Shown: positions 8,142 to 16,706 of the stretch, in pieces
How positions within the stretch are numbered: position 1 is the stretch's first letter
Layout of the letters: each line of letters opens with the position of its first letter
Assembly: GCF_900107045.1 (NCBI RefSeq)
Contig: NZ_FNON01000005.1
Location: forward strand, 248,001-312,000
Source: Amycolatopsis xylanica
Lineage (GTDB): Bacteria > Actinomycetota > Actinomycetes > Mycobacteriales > Pseudonocardiaceae
Direction: 5' to 3'
DNA: 64,000 nucleotides
Notes under the pieces: model-generated
Seen by the model: only the letters and a program-made list of their open reading frames with translations
Told to the model about the DNA's origin: nothing
Databases searched by the model: none
Position numbers and translations under genes: made by a program

Positions 8142-9176
8142 ATGCCACCTGCGCACCTGACCGACCGCCGCCCCGAGCTCGGGGCGGATGAGCTGATCTC
8201 GGCGCTGGTGCCGCCGCCACGTTTCGACACCGTGCGGTTCTCCACCTACGTGCCCAATCCCGACGAGCCGAGCCAGGCCGAAGCGGTCGTCCGGTGCTCG
8301 GCCTTCGCGGACCGCATCACCGCCGCCGCGGCGAAGAAACCGTCGCGGTTTCGCGCGCTGTTCGGCGGTGAGCGCCAGGACACCGGCCCGATGGGGATGT
8401 ACCTCGACGGCGGGTTCGGCGTCGGCAAGACCCACCTGCTGGCCTCGACCTGGCATCAGGCGCCCGGCCCGAAGGCGTACGGGACGTTCGTCGAGCTGAC
8501 GCATCTGGTCGGCGCGCTCGGGTTCCCCGAGGCCGTTCGCCGGCTTTCCGAACATCGTGTGCTCGCGATCGACGAATTCGAACTCGACGACCCCGGCGAC
8601 ACCATGCTGGTGACGCGGCTGCTGCGCGAGCTGACCTCGGCGGGCGTTTTCGTCGCCGCGACGTCCAACACCCTGCCGGACAAGCTCGGCGAGGGCCGGT
8701 TCGCCGCCGAGGACTTCTTGCGCGAGATCCAGTCGCTTGCGCAGCGGTTCGCGGTGGTCAGGGTCGACGGCCCCGACTACCGGCACCGTGGCCTGCCCGA
8801 CGCGCCGCCGCCGGTGACCGAAGACGAGCTGGCCGCGTCGGCCGCCACCGTCGAGGGTTCGACGGTGGACGATTTCGACGCGTTGTGTGCGCATTTGGCC
8901 GAACTGCACCCGTCGCGCTACGGCCGCATGCTCGACGGTGTCACCCGCGTCCACCTGCGCGGCCTGCACCCGGCGCCGGATCAGAGCGTCGCGCTGCGGC
9001 TGGTGGCGTTCGCCGACCGGCTCTACGACCGGGCGATCCCCGTCGTCGTCTCCGGCAGACCGCTGCCCGACCTGTTCACGGACGAGATGGTGAACGGTGG
9101 CTACCGGAAGAAATATCTGCGCGCGGTGAGCCGGTTGACGGCGCTGGCGCGCGACGCCGGCAAACCTGTGCGCTGA
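8142..9176 (+). CDS. zapE: Cell division protein ZapE (AFG1-like ATPase)
   Basis: A 344-residue P-loop ATPase. Walker A is GGFGVGKTHL with the Lys at about residue 97, and Walker B is LAIDEFELDD. Sensor-like ATSNT and FAEDFLREIQ-type segments follow, all diagnostic of the AFG1/ZapE family. E. coli ZapE destabilises FtsZ polymers at the septum; mitochondrial AFG1 handles respiratory chain proteins. The start at 8142 leaves a 34-bp divergent gap to the reductase gene, so both promoters must be compact or overlapping. The 3' end overlaps the convergent PAP2 gene by about 100 bp. Confidence 0.88.
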   Translation: MPPAHLTDRRPELGADELISALVPPPRFDTVRFSTYVPNPDEPSQAEAVVRCSAFADRITAAAAKKPSRFRALFGGERQDTGPMGMYLDGGFGVGKTHLLASTWHQAPGPKAYGTFVELTHLVGALGFPEAVRRLSEHRVLAIDEFELDDPGDTMLVTRLLRELTSAGVFVAATSNTLPDKLGEGRFAAEDFLREIQSLAQRFAVVRVDGPDYRHRGLPDAPPPVTEDELAASAATVEGSTVDDFDALCAHLAELHPSRYGRMLDGVTRVHLRGLHPAPDQSVALRLVAFADRLYDRAIPVVVSGRPLPDLFTDEMVNGGYRKKYLRAVSRLTALARDAGKPVR

Positions 9177-9717
9177 GCAGGGCCAACGCGGACGCGAAGA
9201 GCACGCCGCCGAGCACGTCGGTGGCGTAGTGGTAGTCGAGCCCGATCAGCCCGATCCCGGCCGCGACGACCAGTACGACACTGAGCGCGGCGGTCAGCCC
9301 ACGCGCGACACCGGGCCTGGCGATGACGACCAAGACCGTCAGCGTGGCGACCAAACTGACCGTGTGCCCGCTCGGGTAGGCCAGCCAATCGTCGTAATGG
9401 CGGCCAAAAGCCGGCTTGAGCACCCAGGTGTTGAGGGTGATCGCCACCGGCGTCGTCACCACGACGAACACGCCGTCCCGTGGTCGTTTTTCGGCGAAAC
9501 AGAGCAGGGCCGCGAGGACGAGCAGCGGTATCAGCACGTACGGCTGCGTCGAGACCACGAGCAACCGCAGCAGCGGTTCGTCACCGCCGAGACCACGGTC
9601 GATCACGCCGCGGATCGCCGTGTCGAAGGCGCTGGGCCCGCTGTCACCCGCGAAGGTGACGCCCAGCGCGATCATGGCCACCAGGCACAGCCCGGCGACG
9701 AGCACGTTTCGGTTCAC
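9076..9717 (-). CDS. PAP2 family membrane phosphatase
   Basis: A 213-residue membrane protein with about five to six hydrophobic segments. PAP2 signature motifs are present: LKPAFGRH (motif 1), PSGHT (motif 2, catalytic His) and DYHYATDVLGG (motif 3). Members dephosphorylate lipid phosphates such as undecaprenyl pyrophosphate or phosphatidic acid; the substrate here is unknown. The GTG start at 9717 follows a strong GGAGGGG Shine-Dalgarno. The frame stays open on this strand to 11004, but that part is antisense to the ABC-F gene. The last ~100 bp overlap zapE in convergent orientation. Confidence 0.87.
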   Translation of the reverse strand: MNRNVLVAGLCLVAMIALGVTFAGDSGPSAFDTAIRGVIDRGLGGDEPLLRLLVVSTQPYVLIPLLVLAALLCFAEKRPRDGVFVVVTTPVAITLNTWVLKPAFGRHYDDWLAYPSGHTVSLVATLTVLVVIARPGVARGLTAALSVVLVVAAGIGLIGLDYHYATDVLGGVLFASALALLSAQVCRRRAPAPSTGSPRADISSGSHRSPSRP

Positions 9718-9801
9718 GGACCCCTCCTCGGTCGCCGAGCTTACGTGAGGGGCGTGGGTAAACCATTCGCCAACGACGGCGTCTTCCGCGAGGATCTCGC
9801 G

Positions 9802-11421
9802 GTGGGTTTCCTTGAGGCCAGTGCGCTGGCATACCGGCTCAACGACGGCCGAGAACTCTTCGGCGACGTGTCGTTCAAGGTTTCGGCCGGTGACGTCGTC
9901 GCGCTGGTGGGGGACAACGGCGCGGGCAAGACGACGCTGCTCCGGATCTTGGGCGGTGAGCTGACCCCGCTCAGCGGCTCGTTCAACGTCCAAGGCGGCC
10001 TCGCGGTCATGCCGCAGTTCATCGGTTCGGTGCGCGACGGCCGGACCGTCCGCGACCTGCTGCTGGACGTCGCGCCCCCGGCGTTGCGCGCCGCCGCGGC
10101 CGAGCTGGACGACGTCGAGCTCGCGCTGATGGAGACCGACGACGAACCGACCCAGATGCGCTACGCCGACGCGCTGACCGCGTGGGGTGAGGCGGGCGGG
10201 TACCAGATCGAGGTCCTCTGGGACACGGTCACGGTCGCCGCGCTCGGCGTCCCCTACGACCGCGCCCGGTTCCGCGACGTCGGCACTTTGTCCGGCGGCG
10301 AGCAGAAACGCCTGGTGCTCGAGACGCTGCTGCGCGGTCACGAGCAGGTGCTGGTACTCGACGAGCCCGACAACTATCTCGACGTTCCCGGCAAGCGCTG
10401 GCTGGAGGAACGGCTCGCCGAGTGCGACAAGGCGATCCTCTTGGTCAGCCACGACCGCGAGCTGCTCGCCGCCGCGGCGACGCACATCGTGTCGCTGGAC
10501 GGCAAAACCTGCTGGGTGCACAGCGGCGGTTTCACCACCTGGCACGACGCCCGCGTGTCCCGGGCCGATCGCATGGCCGAGCTTCGGCGCCGCTGGGACG
10601 AAAAGCACCAGCAGCTCAAGGAGCTGGTCGTCAACCTGCAGCAGGCCGCAGCCGTCAGCCACGCGCTCGCGTCGCGGTATTCGGCCGCGCAGACACGCCT
10701 CCGGAAGTTCGAGGAGGAAGGCGCCCCGCCCTTGCCGCCCAAACCGCAGAAGGTCGCACCGCGCCTGCGCGGCGGCCGGACCGCGATCAGGGCGATCACC
10801 TGCGAGAACCTCGAACTCACCGGCCTGATGAAGCCGTTCTCGACCGAGATCTTCTTCGGCGACCGGGTATGCGTGCTGGGCTCGAACGGTTCCGGCAAGA
10901 GCCATTTCCTCCGGCTGCTCGCGGGGGAGCAGGTCAAGCACACTGGCGGCTACCGGCTCGGTTCCCGTGTGCTGCCTGGCCTGTTCGCCCAGACGCACCA
11001 GCACCCCGAGTGGGTCGGGCGGACCTTGCTCGACATCCTCGGCTCCGGCGAGGGCCAGCGCGCCGGACGCGACCGAGGCGCGGCGACCGGGGTGCTGAGC
11101 CGGTACGGCCTGGCGGCGTCGGCCGAACAGCGCTTCGAGTCACTGTCCGGTGGCCAGCAGGCCCGGTTCCAGGTCCTGCTGCTCGAACTGTCCGGCGCGA
11201 CGCTGCTGCTGCTCGACGAGCCGACCGACAACCTCGACCTCATTTCGGCCGAGGCGCTGCAGGACGCGCTGGCGGAGTTCACCGGCACGGTCGTCGCCGT
11301 CACGCACGACCGCTGGTTCGCCCGCAGCTTCGACCGGTTCCTCGCCTTCGAGCCCGACGGCAAGGTGTCCGAAGTGGACGAGCCGATCTGGTCACTGCGC
11401 CGGGTGGTGCGCGCCCGCTAG
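9802..11421 (+). CDS. ABC-F family ATP-binding protein
   Basis: A 539-residue protein with two ABC ATPase domains and no membrane segments. Domain 1 has GDNGAGKTT, LSGGEQKRL and VLVLDEPDNYLD. Domain 2 has GSNGSGKSH, LSGGQQARF and LLLLDEPTDNLD. A charged linker of about 80-100 residues lies between them. ABC-F proteins act on ribosomes, some as translation factors and some as antibiotic-resistance proteins; sequence alone does not say which. GTG at 9802 is chosen because GAGGA lies 7 nt upstream and it matches the usual N-terminus (VGFLEAS). An in-frame GTG at 9754 is possible. The stop overlaps the convergent Lrp gene by 4 bp. Confidence 0.88.
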   Translation: MGFLEASALAYRLNDGRELFGDVSFKVSAGDVVALVGDNGAGKTTLLRILGGELTPLSGSFNVQGGLAVMPQFIGSVRDGRTVRDLLLDVAPPALRAAAAELDDVELALMETDDEPTQMRYADALTAWGEAGGYQIEVLWDTVTVAALGVPYDRARFRDVGTLSGGEQKRLVLETLLRGHEQVLVLDEPDNYLDVPGKRWLEERLAECDKAILLVSHDRELLAAAATHIVSLDGKTCWVHSGGFTTWHDARVSRADRMAELRRRWDEKHQQLKELVVNLQQAAAVSHALASRYSAAQTRLRKFEEEGAPPLPPKPQKVAPRLRGGRTAIRAITCENLELTGLMKPFSTEIFFGDRVCVLGSNGSGKSHFLRLLAGEQVKHTGGYRLGSRVLPGLFAQTHQHPEWVGRTLLDILGSGEGQRAGRDRGAATGVLSRYGLAASAEQRFESLSGGQQARFQVLLLELSGATLLLLDEPTDNLDLISAEALQDALAEFTGTVVAVTHDRWFARSFDRFLAFEPDGKVSEVDEPIWSLRRVVRAR

Positions 11422-11873
11422 CCGGCGACGGGCCCGCGCGGTCCCCGGAAGGGCAACGTCTGGCTGTAGACGACATTGGTCGTCGTACTGCCGAATTGGG
11501 CCAGTTCGTCGATGAGCTTTTCCAGATGCGCCATGGAACCGGCGGCGATCTTGAGCGTGTAGCAGTCGTCGCCGGTCGTGCGCAGGCATTCCAAGATCTC
11601 GGTCCGCTCCTCGAGCAGCCGGTGCAGCGGCTGATGCCGGCTACCCGGGTACTTCAGCCGTACCACCGCGAGCACCGGGAACCCGGCCTTCTCAAGGTTT
11701 ACCTCGGCGCGATACCCGGTGATGACGCCTGCCGCTTCAAGCCGTTTGAGTCGTTCAGTGGTCGCTGACGCGCTGAGGCTCACGCGCCGCCCCAGCTCGG
11801 TCAGCGCGATCCGGCCGTCCTCCTGGACCTCGGCCAGGATCGCCCAGTCCGTCGCGTCAAGACTCTCGGTCAT
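11418..11873 (-). CDS. Lrp/AsnC family transcriptional regulator
   Basis: A 151-residue protein with an N-terminal winged helix (LDATDWAILAEVQEDGR, then LSASATTERLKRLEAAGVI as the recognition helix region) and a C-terminal RAM domain (about residues 65-140) of the kind that binds amino acids. It is divergent from the LLM oxidoreductase operon at 11967, its likely first target together with its own promoter. A candidate operator lies at 11886-11900. Confidence 0.92.
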   Translation of the reverse strand: MTESLDATDWAILAEVQEDGRIALTELGRRVSLSASATTERLKRLEAAGVITGYRAEVNLEKAGFPVLAVVRLKYPGSRHQPLHRLLEERTEILECLRTTGDDCYTLKIAAGSMAHLEKLIDELAQFGSTTTNVVYSQTLPFRGPRGPVAG

Positions 11874-11885
11874 ACCCGGAATCTA

Positions 11886-11900
11886 CCGTGATATCCACGG
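11886..11900. promoter_or_regulatory. Candidate Lrp/AsnC operator
   Basis: CCGTG-ATATC-CACGG forms a perfect 5-bp inverted repeat around an A/T-rich centre. It starts 13 bp upstream of the Lrp start codon, in the divergent gap shared with the LLM oxidoreductase. Assignment to this regulator rests on position and symmetry only. Confidence 0.45.
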
Positions 11901-11966
11901 CGAAAGTGTCCGAATGCCGTGAGCGATCTCTTCAAACCCGGCATGACGCGCGGATAGTCTTGATCC

Positions 11967-12785
11967 ATGCGACTTGGCGTCAACGTCCCCAACTTCGGGC
12001 CGGGCACCGACCCCGGTGTGCTGCGCGGCTGGGCGAAAACGGTGGAGGGGCTCGGTTTCGACCTGCTGATGGTGTCGGATCACGTCGTGGTGACCGACGA
12101 CGTCGCCGTGGAGTACCCGGCGCCGTTCTACGAGCCGTTCACCACGCTGTCGTGGCTGGCCGGGATCACCGACCGGGTCCGGCTCGGCACCACGGTGCTC
12201 GTCGTGCCGTACCGGGACCCGCTGCTCGTCGCGCGGATGGCCGCGAACCTCAACGACCTCAGCGGCGGGCGGTTCGTGCTCGGTGTCGGCGTCGGCTGGG
12301 CGAAACAGGAGTTCGCCAAGCTCGGCGTACCGTTCGAACGCCGTGGCCGGCTGACCGACGACTATCTGGGCGAAATCCGTGCCGCTTGGGCGAATACCGG
12401 CGACTACCGCGCCGGCCATATCCCGATCTGGGTCGGAGGGAACAGCGAAGCGGCCATCCGGCGAACAAAAGCCTTCGGCGACGTCTGGCATCCGTTGCAC
12501 TGCACCGTCGACTGGCTGGCCGCGGCCGTGGAACGGACAAAACCCGAAGCCTTGGCGCCCCGGATCGCGTTGCGGCTGACCGAAGAGCCGATCACCGGGA
12601 CCGAACGGATCGCGGGCGAGGGCACGATCGACCAGGTCATCGACGATCTGCATCGGATCAGTGCCTTCGGTGCCGAAACCGTTCTGCTCGACACCTACAC
12701 CGGCGACCCCGCCAACACCCTCGAACCCGAAAACGCTTGGCAGGCCTTGGCAACGGTCGCCGCGAACTGGAAGGAAGCGCAGTGA
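11967..12785 (+). CDS. LLM class F420-dependent oxidoreductase
   Basis: A 272-residue luciferase-like (TIM-barrel) protein. It starts MRLGVNVPNFGPG and has SDHVVV, a TTVLVVPYRDPLLVAR strand-helix and GGRFVLGVGVGW, the pattern of actinobacterial F420-dependent TIGR03619-type enzymes. The substrate is unknown. Its stop overlaps the start of the deaminase gene by 4 bp (GTGA), so the two form a translationally coupled operon. It is divergent from the Lrp regulator. Confidence 0.9.
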   Translation: MRLGVNVPNFGPGTDPGVLRGWAKTVEGLGFDLLMVSDHVVVTDDVAVEYPAPFYEPFTTLSWLAGITDRVRLGTTVLVVPYRDPLLVARMAANLNDLSGGRFVLGVGVGWAKQEFAKLGVPFERRGRLTDDYLGEIRAAWANTGDYRAGHIPIWVGGNSEAAIRRTKAFGDVWHPLHCTVDWLAAAVERTKPEALAPRIALRLTEEPITGTERIAGEGTIDQVIDDLHRISAFGAETVLLDTYTGDPANTLEPENAWQALATVAANWKEAQ

Positions 12786-13192
12786 AGCACCTCCACCGAG
12801 CCATCGAACTCGCCGCGGCCGCACGCGTGAACGGGAATCCGCCGTTCGGTTCGCTGCTCGTCGGGCCGCAGGGCGACGTGCTCGCCGAAGAGCAGAACAC
12901 GTCGATCACCGACTCGGACATCACCGCACACCCGGAGCTGAAACTCGCCCGCTGGGCCGCCCGCGAACTCGACCCGGAGACCGCGGCCGCCACGGTGATG
13001 TACACGAGCTGCCAGCCCTGCGGGATGTGCACCGGCGCGATCGAACGGTCCGGCCTCGGCCGCGTCGTCTTCGCCTTGTCCAATGAGCAGCTCATGGATC
13101 TCAAGCCCGGTGGCGGTTTCGCGCCCGTGCCGCACGAAGGCCCCGCGTTGTTCGACGAGGCACGCGTGCCGGTCGATGGCTATTACAGCTGA
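12782..13192 (+). CDS. Nucleoside/nucleotide deaminase family protein
   Basis: A 136-residue protein of the cytidine/deoxycytidylate deaminase fold. The zinc-binding motif is AHPELKLA (an HPE variant of the usual H/C-A-E) followed by TSCQPCGMCTGAI, giving the P-C-x-x-C ligands. The GTG start overlaps the upstream stop by 4 bp. It is probably a guanine/tRNA-adenosine-like or related deaminase; the substrate cannot be told from sequence. Coupling with the F420-type oxidoreductase suggests a shared pathway. Confidence 0.87.
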   Translation: MKHLHRAIELAAAARVNGNPPFGSLLVGPQGDVLAEEQNTSITDSDITAHPELKLARWAARELDPETAAATVMYTSCQPCGMCTGAIERSGLGRVVFALSNEQLMDLKPGGGFAPVPHEGPALFDEARVPVDGYYS

Positions 13193-13211
13193 CCCATGCT
13201 GAAGTGGGGAC

Positions 13212-14093
13212 ATGCGCGTTGCGGTGGTCGGCGGGGGCGTGATCGGGCTCAGCTGCGCACTGCGGCTGGCGCGGGCTGGACATGACGTCACCGTCGTCAC
13301 CGCCGACAAACCCGAGCACACGACATCAGCCGTCGCCGGCGGACTCGTCTTCCCGCCTCCTGGCACGGAACCCTTCGCCGTGTGCGCGAAATGGACCAAA
13401 GTCACGGTCGCGGGTCTGGCGCGGTCGGGCGCGCCCGGTGTCCGGTTTTTGCCCGGCAGGCTGATGCTGCCTTCGCGTGACGCCGACCCTGGCCTGGCAT
13501 CGACACTGCCCGGTACGGCCTGGGACGGTGACACGCTCATGTTCACCACCGCACTCGTCGACACGCTGGTCTACTTGGGCTGGCTCGCCGCCGAAGTCGC
13601 GGCAGCCGGTGTGCGCACCGAACACCGCCTTGTCCGGAATCTGGCCGATCTCCCGGCGGACATCGTCGTCAACGCGGCCGGTCTCGGCGGCGGTGTACTC
13701 GCGGGCGACGACACCGTGTCCCCGATCGGCGGCCAAGTCGTCCATTTCGCCGACCCCGGTCTCCTCGAGTGGGTCGTCGACGATCGTTCGCCGGTCGCCA
13801 CGTACGCCATTCCGCACGGCGGCCATGTGGTCTGCGGAGGCACGAAAGAACCAGGCCGGCGCACACTCGAGCCCGACCCGGTGGTGGCCCAGGACATCGT
13901 CCACCGAGCCCGCCGGCTCGTCCCCGAACTCGCCGACGCACGTGTGCTCGGCACCAAAGTCGGCCTGCGCCCACACCGCCCCGAGGTCAGGCTCGAGCGC
14001 GTCGGTGACGTTGTCCATTGCTACGGCCACGGCGGCGCGGGGATCACCCTGTCCTGGGGTTGCGCCGAAGAAGTCGCACGCCTGGTCGTCTGA
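13212..14093 (+). CDS. FAD-dependent D-amino-acid oxidase family protein
   Basis: A 293-residue protein opening with a Rossmann FAD motif (VAVVGGGVIGLS). VVNAAGLGGG in the middle and CYGHGGAGITLSWG near the C-terminus are typical of D-amino-acid oxidase, which oxidises D-amino acids to imino acids with O2. The canonical RPxR-like segment appears as GLRPHRPEVRLE. Length is slightly below the usual 310-330. It follows the deaminase by 19 bp and may belong to the same operon. Confidence 0.88.
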   Translation: MRVAVVGGGVIGLSCALRLARAGHDVTVVTADKPEHTTSAVAGGLVFPPPGTEPFAVCAKWTKVTVAGLARSGAPGVRFLPGRLMLPSRDADPGLASTLPGTAWDGDTLMFTTALVDTLVYLGWLAAEVAAAGVRTEHRLVRNLADLPADIVVNAAGLGGGVLAGDDTVSPIGGQVVHFADPGLLEWVVDDRSPVATYAIPHGGHVVCGGTKEPGRRTLEPDPVVAQDIVHRARRLVPELADARVLGTKVGLRPHRPEVRLERVGDVVHCYGHGGAGITLSWGCAEEVARLVV

Positions 14094-14303
14094 ATCCTTT
14101 GTCGCCCCACGACCCAAATGCCTGATCCTCTGGCCGCCCGTCTCGGCTCCGGTCGGACCTGGTGGCCTGACACCTTCGGGTAATTGCGGGATTTTCTCCC
14201 GTTGCTATGTTGAAAAACGGAGAAAAACCGCGTGAGAGGTATTCACGTATTCGCCGAAAGCAATAAAACCGGCCGCAGGGATTCGTTGTCGAAAGGGATC
14301 GCC

Positions 14304-15314
14304 GTGCTCGAAACCGACATATTGACCTGGAGTCGTACGGTATTCGACGACGCGCTCCGCGCCGCGGTGCGGAGCCTGCCCCCCTCGTTCGCGCGTGTCG
14401 CCGGCTACCACTTCGGCTGGCTGGACGCGGCCGGTTCGCCCGCGGAAGCGAACCAGGGCAGGGCGATCCGTCCCACGCTCGCCTTGCTCTCGGCCGAAGC
14501 CGTCCGCGGCGTGGCCGACGACGCGATCCCCGCGGCCGTCGCCGTCGAATTGGTGCACAATTTCTCACTACTGCACGACGATGTGCTCGACGGTGACGAA
14601 ACCCGGCGCCATCGCCCGACCGCGTGGACGGTTTTCGGCACCGGCCCGGCGATTTTGACCGGGGACGCGCTGCTCACCTTGGCATTCGATGTGCTCGCCA
14701 CCGGCGGCGGGCCATTGGCCATGCCCGCGATGCGCGAACTCGGCGCCGCTGTCCTCCAGCTGCAAGAAGGCCAGAACGCGGACGTTTCGTTCGAACGACG
14801 CGCCGACGTCGATCTGCACGAATGCGTGAGCATGTCCAACGGCAAGACGGGCGCACTGCTCGGATGCGCCTGCGCGATCGGCGCCCACTTCGGCGGCGGG
14901 ACGGCCGACCAGGTCTCGCATCTGCGGCAGTTCGGCGAGCGGCTCGGACTCGCCTTCCAGCTCGTCGACGACATGCTGGGCATCTGGGGCGACCCGGAGA
15001 TCACCGGCAAACCGGTGTTCTCCGACCTGCTCGCGCACAAGAAGTCGCTGCCGGTCGTGGTCGCCCTGAACTCCGGAACCTCCGCGGGCCGCCAACTCGC
15101 CGAGTTGTATTGCCGCGACGAGTCGCTTTCGGACGCCGACCTCGCTTTCGCAGCCGACCTGGTCGACCTCGCCGGTGGCCGGACCTGGGCCCGGATCCAG
15201 GCCGACCAGCAGCTCGCCCGCGCGATGCACCACCTTTCAGCGGTGGACGCCGAGTCGCACGCGGCCACGGAACTGGCCGCGCTCGCGAGGCTCGCCACCT
15301 TTCGCGACCGCTAG
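14304..15314 (+). CDS. Polyprenyl synthetase (isoprenyl diphosphate synthase)
   Basis: A 336-residue protein with both aspartate-rich motifs of trans-prenyltransferases: HDDVLDGDETRR (first DDxxD, about residues 92-96) and VDDMLGIWGD (second). They bind Mg2+ and the allylic diphosphate while IPP units are condensed. It resembles the actinobacterial group sometimes linked to family 2 encapsulins, but no encapsulin or terpene cyclase gene is adjacent, so the product chain length and role are open. GTG 14304 is preferred because AAGGGA lies just upstream. The in-frame GTG 14232 would add 24 residues with AT-rich, uncharacteristic codons. The stop overlaps the convergent DUF2252 gene by 4 bp. Confidence 0.86.
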   Translation: MLETDILTWSRTVFDDALRAAVRSLPPSFARVAGYHFGWLDAAGSPAEANQGRAIRPTLALLSAEAVRGVADDAIPAAVAVELVHNFSLLHDDVLDGDETRRHRPTAWTVFGTGPAILTGDALLTLAFDVLATGGGPLAMPAMRELGAAVLQLQEGQNADVSFERRADVDLHECVSMSNGKTGALLGCACAIGAHFGGGTADQVSHLRQFGERLGLAFQLVDDMLGIWGDPEITGKPVFSDLLAHKKSLPVVVALNSGTSAGRQLAELYCRDESLSDADLAFAADLVDLAGGRTWARIQADQQLARAMHHLSAVDAESHAATELAALARLATFRDR

Positions 15315-16675
15315 GACCGAGCGGCCACCAGCTTCGCGTGATCCGCCTCGGTCTGGTCGGCGTACCTGACGGCGAACCGGCCGATCGCCTCGTCGAGATC
15401 ATCGTCGTCGTCGAAATAGCCCGCGAGCAGCTGCGGATGCAGCGACCGCGTGTGCGCGCGGGCGAGCAGGGCGCCCGCCAACCGGCCGTAGTCGTCCAAA
15501 TGGCCGGCGTTGAGTGCCGAAGGGTCGATGTCGCCCTTGAGGTTCCGGAACTGCCGCACGATGAACGGCCGTCCGCCGATCGTCGTCCAGCCGAGCAGGA
15601 TGTCGGTCTCCGCCTGCACGAGCCGAGCGCCTTCGACGATCCGCTCGCCCTCGTGTTCGCGCGCGGGAATGTCCAGAAAAGGAGCCAAAGCCGACGGCCG
15701 TGCCTCCTTCACCTGCAACACCAGGTCTTCGTCCTCGTTGCCGTGCAACAGGACGACGTAGCTGCGCAAGCCGACACTGCCGGTGCCGACCACCCGGAAG
15801 GCCACATCGGACACTCGGTACCGCGTGATCAGGTTCCGTCGCGAAGAGCGCAATGTGTCCACATAAGTGACCAAACCGCCGAACACCGCCTCGGCGACGG
15901 CGTCGTCCACGTGCCGCAGCACGGGCGGATCTTCGACGAACCGGTTGCGCTTCATGCCGGTCGTGTGGTCGTCGATGCGCCGTGTCCATTTGGCGGCCAC
16001 TTTGGCGCTCGTGTTCTTGCGGGCCTTCTCGGCGGCTTCCTCGAAGTCGTCGATCAGGTCGTGCGCCTTCACCTTGCTCAGCACGGACGCGTCCGGCAAC
16101 GCGTTCCACGACCGCAGATACGGCAGCCCGGCCAGCCCGCGGATCGTCCGCCGATACGACTTGACCGCGTCTTCGGCGGCCTCGGCGCACCGCGACTCTC
16201 CGACCCCGCCTTCCCTGCCCGCCAGCACCAGGCTCGCGGCGAGCCGCTTCAGGTCCCATTCCCACGGGCCCGGCACGGTTTCGTCGAAGTCGTTGATGTC
16301 CATGACGATCTGGCCGTCCGGCGTGCCATAGAGCCCGAAGTTGGCCGCATGCGCGTCACCGCACAGCTGCGCGTTCAGCCCGCTCGACGGCGTGCCGGCC
16401 AAGTCCGCGGCCATCAGCCCCGCCGCGCCGCGGAAGAACGCGAACGGCGACGCGGTCATCCGCTCGAGGCGCAGGTCGATCAGCTCGGGCAGCCGCCCGG
16501 AGTTGCTGGTTTCGACGAAATCCAGCGCATCCGGGCGGCCCGAGCCGGCCGCGTCGTGATCATGCGACTTCGCCGGGGTGGCGTCACGCAGCGCCCGCCC
16601 CCGGTCGAACAGCTCCTCCGGGTCGACACCCTCCGAGCCCAGCAGCGCGCGGCCCACCCATGTTCCTGGTTCCAC
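15311..16675 (-). CDS. DUF2252 domain protein
   Basis: A 454-residue protein that matches the DUF2252 family along its length: FFRGAAGLMAADLA, a GDAHAANFGLYG motif, DINDFDETVPGPWEWDLKRLAASL, then FIVRQFRNLKGD and GRLAGALLARAH near the C-terminus. The GDxHxxN and DFDE elements recall the catalytic core of kinase/aminoglycoside-phosphotransferase-like folds. No function is established for the family. It is monocistronic and convergent with the polyprenyl synthetase. Confidence 0.88.
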   Translation of the reverse strand: MEPGTWVGRALLGSEGVDPEELFDRGRALRDATPAKSHDHDAAGSGRPDALDFVETSNSGRLPELIDLRLERMTASPFAFFRGAAGLMAADLAGTPSSGLNAQLCGDAHAANFGLYGTPDGQIVMDINDFDETVPGPWEWDLKRLAASLVLAGREGGVGESRCAEAAEDAVKSYRRTIRGLAGLPYLRSWNALPDASVLSKVKAHDLIDDFEEAAEKARKNTSAKVAAKWTRRIDDHTTGMKRNRFVEDPPVLRHVDDAVAEAVFGGLVTYVDTLRSSRRNLITRYRVSDVAFRVVGTGSVGLRSYVVLLHGNEDEDLVLQVKEARPSALAPFLDIPAREHEGERIVEGARLVQAETDILLGWTTIGGRPFIVRQFRNLKGDIDPSALNAGHLDDYGRLAGALLARAHTRSLHPQLLAGYFDDDDDLDEAIGRFAVRYADQTEADHAKLVAARS

Positions 16676-16706
16676 GAGGTGTCAACGTACGGGAGCCGTC
16701 AAAGTT

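Noticed and set aside
9718..11004. Long minus-strand open frame upstream of the PAP2 gene (642 residues in total)
   Set aside because: The part beyond 9717 is antisense to the ABC-F gene and has no domain. The PAP2 start at 9717 has a strong Shine-Dalgarno.
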